From positions 1 to 10,298 of the forward strand of contig NZ_JALOAA010000050.1 in the NCBI RefSeq assembly GCF_023229025.1: a stretch of DNA of 10,298 nt, given 5' to 3'. This document shows, piece by piece, positions 1 through 6,315 of this stretch; positions within the stretch are counted from its first letter, which is position 1, and every line of letters begins with the position of its first letter. The notes under the pieces were generated by a model. It was given only the letters and a program-made list of their open reading frames with translations, was not told the DNA's origin and made no database searches. The stretch is from Sulfurimonas sp. Its GTDB lineage: Bacteria > Campylobacterota > Campylobacteria > Campylobacterales > Sulfurimonadaceae. Both the position numbers and the translations under genes were made by a program.

Positions 1-69
1 GCTAAGCCTCTCATCGCTGATAATACTGCACCTTTCAGGTGTGGAAATGTAGGTCGCTGCCTAGTTGAT
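1..69 (+). rRNA. rrf: 5S ribosomal RNA, 3' part (5' end outside the window)
   Basis: This is the last part of a 5S rRNA; the window begins inside the gene. Visible parts are the strand around CTCATCGCTGATAATACTGC (10-29, loop E region), the helix IV hairpin CACCT-ttc-AGGTG (28-40), the conserved GTAGGTCGCTGCC stretch (50-62), and the 3' strand of terminal helix I around CTGCCTAG (57-64). The pattern agrees with bacterial 5S molecules, particularly epsilonproteobacterial ones as I remember them. The exact 3' end (about 66-69) is an estimate because the pairing 5' strand is not in view. It implies that a 16S-23S-5S operon lies to the left. The 88 bases after it are T-rich, and I see no strong GC hairpin that would be a clear rrn terminator. 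Confidence 0.85.
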
Positions 70-157
70 CATTTTTACTTCTAATTTAATCTTTACTTCT
101 TACAATTTCTTTTCAAAAATTTTATTTAACCAAATAACAGACTTTAGCTATGTTAGT

Positions 158-853
158 TTAAACATATATTATTGACTTTTCTATATCCCATCTGTGCTCT
201 AGGTAATGCATATTTGCTTCATATAATCTCTGTAAAAAAGATTCTCTTGTTACCTCTTTTGCACCTAAGCTCTTTAGATGCTCTGTTGGAACTTGACAAT
301 CTATAAAATCATATCCCCATAGTTTAAGATGTTTTACTAAAATTGCATAAGCAGACTTTGAGGCATCATTTTCAAGAGAGAACATGGACTCTCCACAAAA
401 AACTTTTCCCACTACTATGCCGTATAATCCGCCAACGAGTTTGCCATTTTTATAGCTCTCTACGCTATGTGCTATGCCCATGTCGTGAAGCACGCTATAG
501 GCTTCAATAATATCATCTTGAATCCAAGTTCCATTTTGATTTTCTCTTTTTACGTTTTTACACTGCTTCATTACTTCTACAAAGTTAGTATCAAATTTAT
601 ATTCAAATTTTTTCATACTTTTTTTTAGTGATTTGCTTATTTTAAACTCATCTAACTCCATGATGAGTCTAGGGTTAGTTGACCACCATATTATAGGGTC
701 GTTTTCGCTATACCAAGGAAATATTCCATTTTGATATGCACGTATTAGTCTAGATGGGTTTAAGTCGCCTCCCCATGCGACTATACCATCTTCGTTTGCA
801 CTGTTTGGGTTTGGAAAGAGCAAATCATATTTTTTTAATTTGGGTATATTCAA
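158..853 (-). CDS. aat: leucyl/phenylalanyl-tRNA--protein transferase
   Basis: This cytosolic enzyme moves Leu or Phe from aminoacyl-tRNA to proteins with N-terminal Lys or Arg, creating a primary N-degron. The 231 residues are normal length for the family. Conserved blocks in order are WGGDL (27-31), GIFPWY (43-48), WWS (56-58), GTWI (108-111), AHSVE (128-132), GGLYG (141-145), GESMFS (154-159), ASKSA (164-168) and DCQ...HLKSLGA (185-198). The start codon is TTG (853-851), overlapping the clpA stop as TTGA. An AAAGAG Shine-Dalgarno-like run lies about 5 bases upstream, inside clpA, and the N-terminus (MNIPKLKKYDLLFPNP) fits the family from the first residues, so no later start is preferred. 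It is the last gene of the operon with clpS and clpA and converges on the 5S rRNA gene. Confidence 0.95.
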   Translation of the reverse strand: MNIPKLKKYDLLFPNPNSANEDGIVAWGGDLNPSRLIRAYQNGIFPWYSENDPIIWWSTNPRLIMELDEFKISKSLKKSMKKFEYKFDTNFVEVMKQCKNVKRENQNGTWIQDDIIEAYSVLHDMGIAHSVESYKNGKLVGGLYGIVVGKVFCGESMFSLENDASKSAYAILVKHLKLWGYDFIDCQVPTEHLKSLGAKEVTRESFLQRLYEANMHYLEHRWDIEKSIIYV

Positions 854-3027
854 GCCAACTCTTTAAATTTTAAAATCAGCTTTTTATTAAACGAGACGTT
901 AACACTCCCACCATTTTTTAGTTTTCCAAAAAGTATTTCATCGCTTAGTTTATTGGTAATATTATCTTGAATATATCTTTTTATCGGTCTTGCACCCATT
1001 TCAGGGGAGTAAGCACTCTGGGCTATAAACTCTACGGCCTTTGGAGATAGCGTTATAGTGATTTTTTTCTTTTTAAGGTCGTTGTTTAGCTCTAGTATGA
1101 ACTTTTCTATAACTCCTTTGACAACTTCGTTGTTTAATTGAGAGAATTCTACAATTGCATCTAATCTATTTCTAAACTCAGGCGTAAAAAATAGTTTTAA
1201 CTCCTCATTTTTAGAGAGTGAATCATCTTTGTTAAATCCCATTACGCTTCTGGATGTTGCACCAATGTTTGAAGTCATGATTAGAATTACGTTTTGAAAA
1301 TTAGCTTTGTATCCATTATTGTCGGTAAGAGTTGCGTTGTCCATAATTTGAAGCAAAATATTTACCAAATCAGGATGAGCCTTTTCTATCTCATCAAGTA
1401 GCAAAACCGTATATGGATGTCTTTTTATCGCTTCTGTAAGCAAACCACCCTGCTCATAGCCGACATAACCCGGAGGAGAGCCTATTAATCTGCTTAGAGC
1501 ATGTTTTTCCATATATTCGCTCATATCAAATCTCTCAAAATTTATGCCTAATGTTTGGCTAAGAGATAGCGCTAACTCTGTTTTTCCGACACCGGTTGGT
1601 CCAGAAAAAAGAAAAGAAGCAATCGGTTTATTTTGTGGAGTAAGACCTGCTTTAGAAATTTTTATTGCTTTTGCTACTTCCGCGACTGCTTTGTCTTGTC
1701 CGATTACTTTTTTTCGTAAATTCTCCTCTAAATTAGCAAGGGAGAGTGCCTCATCTTGCGTTACTTTGGAGTTAGATATACCCACTATTTTTGAGATAGT
1801 ATTTTCTATATCCGATGAGCCTACAACTCTTTTTTTCTTGTTTTTAAGATGAAATGAGGCTGCCGTTTCATCTAGGAGGTCAATTGCCTTGTCGGGAAGA
1901 AACTTATCGGTAATGTATCTTTTTGAGAGATCAATTGCACTCTTAAGAGCTCTATCTGTGAACTTTACATTATGATGCTGCTCATACTTGCCCTTGAGTC
2001 CTTTTAAGATTTTATAAGTTGTTTTTATGGATGGCTCGTTAATGTCCACTTTTGAGAATCTTCTACTTAGTGCTTTATCTTTTTCAAACCCATTTCGATA
2101 CTCTATAAATGTAGTAGCACCCATACATTTTAGTTCGCCTGATGCAAGGGCAGGTTTTAACTGGTTTGCCGCATCCATAGTTCCACCTGTTGCACCTGCT
2201 CCTATTAAAGTATGAATTTCATCTATAAATAAAATGGCATTTGGAGTTGATTTTAGTTCATCCATAACCCCTTTTAGACGTTTTTCAAAGTCACCTCTAT
2301 ACTTTGTACCGGCGAGCATAGCACCTAAATCAAGCGCATAAAGTTTGCTGTTTTGTATAATGTCAGGAACTTTTTTTGCCACTATATCTAGTGCCAACCC
2401 CTCTGCGATAGCAGTTTTTCCAACACCTGCCTCGCCGACTAAAATAGGATTATTTTTCTTTCTGCGGCACAAGATTTGAGTGACTCTTTGTATCTCATCT
2501 TCTCTGCCAATTACCGGGTCAATCTTCCCCTCTTTTGCTTTTTTAAGCAGATTAATACTATATTTATCCAGGTAAGACTCACTCTCTTTTAAACTCTCTT
2601 TTTCATTTGTATGCGAAATAATTTCCAAGATATCAAGTCTAGAAATTTGATACTCCTTCAATAACATGTAAGCAAAAGAGTTCACTTCATCATAGATAGC
2701 AACTAGCAAGTCGCCTATATCGGCACTCTGTTGTCCTGAGCCTTGAATATGCTTTATCATTCTATCGATAAGTCTTGATAGTGCAACGCTCTCAAAAGGC
2801 TCTTCATTTATATTTTGAGGTAGTGCATTTGTGTTTGAGTTAATATAATTTTTTATAAACTCTTTCATCTTTTGCACGTCACCGCCACAGGCAGATATTA
2901 TTTTTGCACCCTCTACAGAGTTTAGAATCTGATAGAATACATGCTCAATAGTAATATACTCATGTCTTTGCTCTTTTGCATAAATAATAGATTTTTGAAA
3001 AACTTCATTTAATGTATAACTTATCAT
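850..3027 (-). CDS. clpA: ATP-dependent Clp protease ATP-binding subunit ClpA
   Basis: This AAA+ unfoldase threads substrates into the ClpP peptidase and is the partner of ClpS. The 725 residues hold an N-terminal Clp repeat domain (about 1-140) and two AAA+ modules. D1 has Walker A GEAGVGKT (198-205), Walker B ILFIDE (265-270) and an arginine-finger region ALSRRF (319-324). D2 has Walker A GPTGVGKT (476-483), Walker B VLLLDE (541-546), FRNRLD (618-623) and sensor-2 GARPIKR (678-684). There is no long coiled-coil middle domain between the modules, so it is ClpA rather than ClpB or ClpC. The ClpP-docking loop, usually IGL or IGF, reads MGF (596-598). It is slightly shorter than E. coli ClpA (758). 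ATG (3027-3025) overlaps the clpS stop as TAATG, and its TGA overlaps the aat start, so translation of the three genes is probably coupled. Confidence 0.97.
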   Translation of the reverse strand: MISYTLNEVFQKSIIYAKEQRHEYITIEHVFYQILNSVEGAKIISACGGDVQKMKEFIKNYINSNTNALPQNINEEPFESVALSRLIDRMIKHIQGSGQQSADIGDLLVAIYDEVNSFAYMLLKEYQISRLDILEIISHTNEKESLKESESYLDKYSINLLKKAKEGKIDPVIGREDEIQRVTQILCRRKKNNPILVGEAGVGKTAIAEGLALDIVAKKVPDIIQNSKLYALDLGAMLAGTKYRGDFEKRLKGVMDELKSTPNAILFIDEIHTLIGAGATGGTMDAANQLKPALASGELKCMGATTFIEYRNGFEKDKALSRRFSKVDINEPSIKTTYKILKGLKGKYEQHHNVKFTDRALKSAIDLSKRYITDKFLPDKAIDLLDETAASFHLKNKKKRVVGSSDIENTISKIVGISNSKVTQDEALSLANLEENLRKKVIGQDKAVAEVAKAIKISKAGLTPQNKPIASFLFSGPTGVGKTELALSLSQTLGINFERFDMSEYMEKHALSRLIGSPPGYVGYEQGGLLTEAIKRHPYTVLLLDEIEKAHPDLVNILLQIMDNATLTDNNGYKANFQNVILIMTSNIGATSRSVMGFNKDDSLSKNEELKLFFTPEFRNRLDAIVEFSQLNNEVVKGVIEKFILELNNDLKKKKITITLSPKAVEFIAQSAYSPEMGARPIKRYIQDNITNKLSDEILFGKLKNGGSVNVSFNKKLILKFKELA

Positions 3028-3326
3028 TACTCTTCCTCCATTTCGGCTCTTAGCGGAAATCCGCCATCTCTTGCCTTTTTATGAACCTGCATAACCTTGG
3101 TCTCTGCAATTTCATGAGTATAAACCCCACAAATGCCTCTATCTTTTTTATGAACTTCAAGCATTATAGCCTCTGCTTCTTCATAACTTTTGTGAAATAT
3201 GCTCATCAGTACATCAATCACAAACTCCATAGAAGTATAGTCGTCATTTAAAATTAATACTTTATATTTTTTAGGATATTTAAGCGATATTTCGTTGATA
3301 GTTTCTAAATCTGTATTTGTTGACAT
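3027..3326 (-). CDS. clpS: ATP-dependent Clp protease adaptor protein ClpS
   Basis: This small N-recognin delivers proteins with N-terminal Leu, Phe, Tyr or Trp to ClpA. The 99 residues comprise a short flexible N-terminal arm (about 1-18), which in the family engages the ClpA pore, followed by the ClpS fold. Seen directly are the binding-pocket segment LNDDYTSMEFVIDVL (26-40), the pocket His in EVHKKDRGICGVYT (His59) and HEIAETKV (71-78). Asn27, Asp28 and the bulky gatekeeper Met33 correspond to pocket residues of E. coli ClpS, so normal N-degron selectivity is expected. ATG is at 3326-3324, with an AGGA Shine-Dalgarno 5 bases upstream. The gap to the upstream PLP-enzyme gene is only 14 bp, so it probably shares that transcript. 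Confidence 0.96.
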   Translation of the reverse strand: MSTNTDLETINEISLKYPKKYKVLILNDDYTSMEFVIDVLMSIFHKSYEEAEAIMLEVHKKDRGICGVYTHEIAETKVMQVHKKARDGGFPLRAEMEEE

Positions 3327-3340
3327 ATTTTTCCTATTTT

Positions 3341-4576
3341 TTAGTTTGCAGCAGCTAAGAAATCCTCAATTATATCTTGCGGATTCTCAAGCCCAATAGA
3401 TACACGAATCAAGCCATCTGTTATTCCAAGAAATTTTCTTGTATCTTCATCAAATTCTCTGTAAATCGTAGAAGCCATATGTAAGGCGAGAGTTCTACTA
3501 TCTCCGATATTTGCAGTGATGGTTGCTAATTTTGTTTTATTCAAAAATTGGTACGCTTTTTCTTTTGTACCCATATCTATAGTTAGGAGCGTTCCGCATC
3601 CATTTTTAAAGTCTCTTAAATATCTCTCATGATGTGGGTGTGTTTTTAAAGATGGATGATTTATATTTAATCCATTTTTACTCAACTCATTAGCTACCGT
3701 TGCTACGCTGCTTATGACTCTTTGCATTCTAAGCGGAAGTGTTTCAAGCCCTAGTAGTGTTAGATAGCTTGAGTTTGCATTGGCACTCATTCCAAAATCC
3801 CTCATCGCTCTTTTTTTGGCATTTACGACAAGTGCCATATTTGCCGCACCTTTTATAAACTTATGCACCTCTTGATACCTAGATGTTTTAAATTTATCCT
3901 CGCCATCATTAATGGCGCGAAAAACCGCACATCCACCAAGTGCAGCGGAGTTTCCACAGATGATTTTAGTAGTTGAATAAACAGCTATATCCGCACTAAG
4001 CGCTAAGGGTAAAACACTCATTGGAGTTATGGTGTTATCAACTATTAAAACGACTCCGGCATCGTTTGCAATTTGTGCTATTTTTTTAATGTCGGGAAGT
4101 CTCATATTTGGATTTCCGACACTCTCTAAAAATATGATTTTTGTATTTTTATTTATTGCGTTTTTTATATTTTGCAATTCATCTACATCAAAAAAGTGCG
4201 TTGTTATTCCAAAACGCGTTAATGTTTCTGTAAAGAGCGCATAAGTTCCACCAAAAAGACCGCCGATAGAGATGATTTCATCTCCAGATGCAGTAAGTGA
4301 CATTATTGCTAGTGTAGTTGCACCCATCCCAGAGCTTGTCGCAACTGCACCTACTCCTCCATCCATCTTTGCCATAATGGTCTCTAATTTTGCAGTAGTT
4401 GGATTTCCCATTCTTGAGTAGAGCGGTTTTTTTATGCTACCATCAAAAATCCCTTCTGCAATTTCCGGAGTTGCATAGGCAAATGAAGCAGAGTTTACGA
4501 TAGATGGACTTACTGCTGCATCTTTACTCCCGATACCTTGAACAAATTCGGTACAATACTCTTCAAACTGATTCAT
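3341..4576 (-). CDS. PLP-dependent Cys/Met metabolism (transsulfuration family) enzyme, MetZ/MetY/MetB/methionine gamma-lyase-like
   Basis: The 411 residues form a fold-type I PLP enzyme of the cystathionine gamma-synthase superfamily. Key sites are YSRMGNPT (53-60, Tyr/Arg for the PLP phosphate of the neighbouring subunit), TSSGMGA (80-86, phosphate loop), VDNT (179-182, Asp180 to the pyridine nitrogen), Lys204 in STTK (Schiff base), GDSRTLALHMAST (358-370) and RVSIGLE (391-397, Arg for substrate carboxylate). Two positions are unusual. The residue stacking on PLP, usually Tyr, is Phe108 (GLFGGTYALF), as in some MetZ proteins. The stretch after Lys204 is IICGNSAALGG instead of the usual YI-GHSD/GHGT-GG. 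Likely activities are O-acetyl- or O-succinyl-homoserine sulfhydrylation, or methionine gamma-lyase activity; the sequence alone does not decide. ATG (4576-4574) has only a weak AAGG about 9 bases upstream. It is the first gene of the operon leading to clpS-clpA-aat. Confidence 0.85.
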   Translation of the reverse strand: MNQFEEYCTEFVQGIGSKDAAVSPSIVNSASFAYATPEIAEGIFDGSIKKPLYSRMGNPTTAKLETIMAKMDGGVGAVATSSGMGATTLAIMSLTASGDEIISIGGLFGGTYALFTETLTRFGITTHFFDVDELQNIKNAINKNTKIIFLESVGNPNMRLPDIKKIAQIANDAGVVLIVDNTITPMSVLPLALSADIAVYSTTKIICGNSAALGGCAVFRAINDGEDKFKTSRYQEVHKFIKGAANMALVVNAKKRAMRDFGMSANANSSYLTLLGLETLPLRMQRVISSVATVANELSKNGLNINHPSLKTHPHHERYLRDFKNGCGTLLTIDMGTKEKAYQFLNKTKLATITANIGDSRTLALHMASTIYREFDEDTRKFLGITDGLIRVSIGLENPQDIIEDFLAAAN

Positions 4577-4597
4577 TTATATATGCCTTGTTAGTAA

Positions 4598-4613
4598 TAA
4601 ATGGATTATACCA
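4598..4613 (-). promoter_or_regulatory. Probable sigma-70 promoter with extended -10 for the PLP enzyme-clpS-clpA-aat operon
   Basis: On the minus strand the sequence reads TTTGGTATAATCC. This gives a perfect TATAAT (4610-4605) preceded by TGG, an extended -10. A start about 7 bases downstream (near 4598) would leave a leader of about 22 nt before the ATG at 4576. No good -35 is visible, which is common for Campylobacterota housekeeping promoters. It is the only convincing promoter I see ahead of the four-gene minus-strand unit. The element lies inside the short divergent gap with bioD, so it could interfere with bioD initiation. Confidence 0.6.
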
Positions 4614-4627
4614 AACTAGAGATAATT

Positions 4628-5275
4628 ATGAGAAAAAGAATATTTATTACTGCTACAAACACAGATATAGGTAAGAGTTACGTAACCAAACTCCTTTTAA
4701 AAGAGTTTGCTTCTCGTGGTCTTAGCGTTGGGGTTATAAAACCCATAGAGACGGGTGTTGTAAATGGATATGCACAAGATGGAGAGGAGCTTTTAGAGTG
4801 TGTAAAAGAGCTTAATCCAAAGCTCTGGTCATTAGAGGTTGAGGATATTGTTCCTATAGTTTATGAGTTAGCAGCAGCTCCGTGTATAGCATCAAATAAC
4901 ACGCCCCTTGATTTAAAGAAGATTAAGAGAAAAATACAAGAGCTAGAAGCGCTATGTGATGTTCTACTTATTGAGGGTGCCGGTGGGCTTTATGTTCCGA
5001 TTGATGAAGAGTACATGATGATTGATTTGATTTTGAAACTAGATGCGGTTGCACTTCTAGTTACGCACTGCTCCCTTGGCTGCATAAACGATACGCTTCT
5101 TAGTAAAAAAGCACTGCAGGAGAGAAATATTAAACATGCGGTGGCTTTTAACTGTAGAGAAGAGGATAAGAGTTTTTCGCAAATATCAGAACCATATTTT
5201 TTACAAAGAGGCTTTAGAGTCTTAAAAGTTTGTGATGATATTGATATTATATGTGATGTCTTGTATAATTTGTAA
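4628..5275 (+). CDS. bioD: ATP-dependent dethiobiotin synthetase
   Basis: BioD closes the ureido ring of dethiobiotin from 7,8-diaminopelargonate, CO2 and ATP, the penultimate step of biotin synthesis. The 215 residues show the P-loop TNTDIGKS (10-17), catalytic Lys38 in VIKPIETG, Asp51 (DGEELL, Mg2+ site), EGAGGLYVP (116-124), and SLGCIN (149-154), which in the family helps close the active site. I chose the ATG at 4628 because MRKRIFITATNTDIGKS starts exactly where BioD proteins normally start and AGAG lies 6 bases upstream. An in-frame ATG at 4601 would add 9 residues but has no ribosome site and sits in the divergent promoter region. No other bio gene is in the window. The gene is divergent from the PLP enzyme. 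A possible -10 around 4576-4583 (TATATA/TATATG) is weak. Confidence 0.93.
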   Translation: MRKRIFITATNTDIGKSYVTKLLLKEFASRGLSVGVIKPIETGVVNGYAQDGEELLECVKELNPKLWSLEVEDIVPIVYELAAAPCIASNNTPLDLKKIKRKIQELEALCDVLLIEGAGGLYVPIDEEYMMIDLILKLDAVALLVTHCSLGCINDTLLSKKALQERNIKHAVAFNCREEDKSFSQISEPYFLQRGFRVLKVCDDIDIICDVLYNL

Positions 5276-5279
5276 ATTA

Positions 5280-5305
5280 AACTTCTTGTAAAGTTACAAG
5301 AAGTT
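5280..5305 (+). repeat. Perfect 12-bp inverted repeat just after bioD
   Basis: AACTTCTTGTAA (5280-5291) and TTACAAGAAGTT (5294-5305) are exact reverse complements separated by AG. As RNA this would fold as an 11-bp hairpin with a 4-nt loop. It begins 4 bases after the bioD stop, so it could act as a 3' end or processing signal for bioD mRNA. On the plus strand the following bases (CTTTGCC) are not a real T-tract, so it is at best a weak intrinsic terminator. On the minus strand the tail TTTAATTTAC is more U-rich. It also borders the GC-rich element that follows and may be part of it. Confidence 0.7.
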
Positions 5306-5400
5306 CTTTGCCGCGCGATGCGGCAAGCTTTAGTGCCATAGCGGCTAGCGTAGCTAACTGGGTTCGAGTACCCTCCCTTTTGGGTATTGCTCAGTTAGCG
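5306..5400 (+). repeat. GC-rich multi-palindromic intergenic element (possible REP-like repeat or structured RNA) between bioD and pyrB
   Basis: This stretch stands out by composition (about 55% G+C in an otherwise strongly AT-rich window) and by symmetry. One hairpin is TTGCCGC (5308-5314) with GCGGCAA (5320-5326), 5-nt loop. A second, larger one pairs GCTAACTGGG (5353-5362) with CTCAGTTAGC (5390-5399), 10 bp with one G-U. It encloses an inner stem AGTACCC (5367-5373) with GGGTATT (5382-5388) and a pyrimidine loop TCCCTTTT. Between them lies TAGCGGCTAGCGTAGCTA, itself full of short TAGC/GCTA symmetries. I recognise no known Rfam family. It could be a dispersed palindromic repeat, a leader or attenuator of pyrB, a processing site or a small RNA. 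The last stem ends 25 bases before the pyrB ATG with no T-tract, which argues against a simple terminator. Confidence 0.6.
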
Positions 5401-5424
5401 TTCTAATTTGAAAAAAAGAGCGAT

Positions 5425-6315
5425 ATGAAACATTTAACTACAACAAGTGATTTTACAGCTAAAGAGATAGAGACAATATTGGACGATGCGAAGTTCTTTG
5501 CCCAAAATATCAAAAACGGTAACAAATTTGATAAAATTTTACAAGATAAGATTATCGTTACACTTTTTTTTGAAAACTCTACAAGAACAAGAAGCTCTTT
5601 TGAGATAGCTGCTAAAAGACTAGGAGCAGAGGTCATCCTCCTTGATGTAGCAAGCAGTTCAACAAAAAAAGGTGAAACACTTGTTGATACCGCTATGAAT
5701 CTAGATGCTATGAGTCCAAATGCAATAATTGTCAGGCATCAAAACTCCGGGGTACCGAAAATTCTCTCAAACCATACAAAAGCTTCAATTATAAATGCGG
5801 GAGACGGAGCCCATGCTCATCCTACGCAAGCACTTTTAGACCTCTTTACGCTAAGAGAACATTTTGGTGATGTCAGGGGTAAGAAGATAGCAATTGTGGG
5901 GGATATAAAAAACTCTCGTGTTGCAAACTCAAATATTGAACTACTAGGTAGGTTCGGTATGGAGGTTATTTTAGTGGCACCACCGCAATTTCTCCCAAAA
6001 ACAGAGCTAAAGAGCACACATTTTTTAAATGAGATTGTTGATGAAGTGGATGCTATCATGAGCCTTAGAACACAGACTGAGAGACACTCGTCTCAAACAT
6101 ACGCTTCTTTAAAAGATTATGCAAGCGATTTTTGCATAACAACCGAGTTGATTGGGGATAGAGATATTATATTACTTCATCCCGGTCCGGTTCATAGAAA
6201 CATAGATATATGTGACGCGCTCTTAGCAGACAGAAGATGCAAAGTTTTAGAGCAGGTCTCAAACGGCGTAGCGATTAGAATGGCAGTACTTAAAAAACTT
6301 ATTTATGACGTTTAA
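5425..6315 (+). CDS. pyrB: aspartate carbamoyltransferase catalytic subunit
   Basis: It joins carbamoyl phosphate and aspartate, the first committed step of pyrimidine synthesis, as a cytosolic trimer. The 296 residues show the carbamoyl-phosphate motif FENSTRTRSSFE (49-60, S-T-R-T-R at 52-56), the loop SSSTKKGETL (77-86) contributed by the adjacent subunit, His132 and Gln135 in HAHPTQALLDLF (130-141), the aspartate-domain Arg216 region MSLRTQTERH (212-221), LHPGPVHRNIDI (251-262) and QVSNGVAIRMAVL (277-289). The length and the aspartate-domain residues fit ATCase rather than ornithine carbamoyltransferase. No pyrI regulatory subunit follows, so it is probably of the unregulated trimer or dihydroorotase-associated kind. 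ATG at 5425 has AAGAG about 5 bases upstream. I see no clear promoter; the structured element upstream may influence expression. The 3' end overlaps pabB by 11 bp. Confidence 0.96.
   Translation: MKHLTTTSDFTAKEIETILDDAKFFAQNIKNGNKFDKILQDKIIVTLFFENSTRTRSSFEIAAKRLGAEVILLDVASSSTKKGETLVDTAMNLDAMSPNAIIVRHQNSGVPKILSNHTKASIINAGDGAHAHPTQALLDLFTLREHFGDVRGKKIAIVGDIKNSRVANSNIELLGRFGMEVILVAPPQFLPKTELKSTHFLNEIVDEVDAIMSLRTQTERHSSQTYASLKDYASDFCITTELIGDRDIILLHPGPVHRNIDICDALLADRRCKVLEQVSNGVAIRMAVLKKLIYDV

Noticed and set aside
1544..1852. Open frame of about 100 codons opposite clpA (and similar ones opposite the PLP enzyme, pyrB, pabB, tal and pilT)
   Set aside because: Each is antisense to a clearly conserved gene, shows no recognisable domain and has no ribosome site or context of its own.
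4601..4627. Longer bioD beginning at the ATG at 4601
   Set aside because: It has no ribosome site, it lies in the divergent promoter, and the family N-terminus starts at the ATG at 4628 with AGAG upstream.
5280..5312. Strong intrinsic terminator for bioD
   Set aside because: The hairpin is perfect, but the following bases CTTTGCCGC are not a U-tract on the plus strand; kept as an inverted repeat only.
5319..5342. Seven-codon plus-strand frame (ATG...TAG) upstream of pyrB as a leader peptide
   Set aside because: It has no ribosome site, its ATG sits at the edge of a stable GC hairpin, and such a short frame is expected by chance.
5360..5373. GGG-TTCGAGTA-CCC resembles a tRNA T-arm
   Set aside because: The loop is 8 rather than 7 nt, and no acceptor stem, D-arm, anticodon arm or CCA is found around it; the bases pair better in the long stem-loop 5353-5399.
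5301..5500. The 12-mer AAGTTCTTTGCC occurs both in the spacer (5301-5312) and inside pyrB (about 5489-5500), suggesting a direct repeat
   Set aside because: A few 12-base matches are expected by chance in 10 kb of biased DNA, the second copy is coding for conserved pyrB residues, and flanks do not match.
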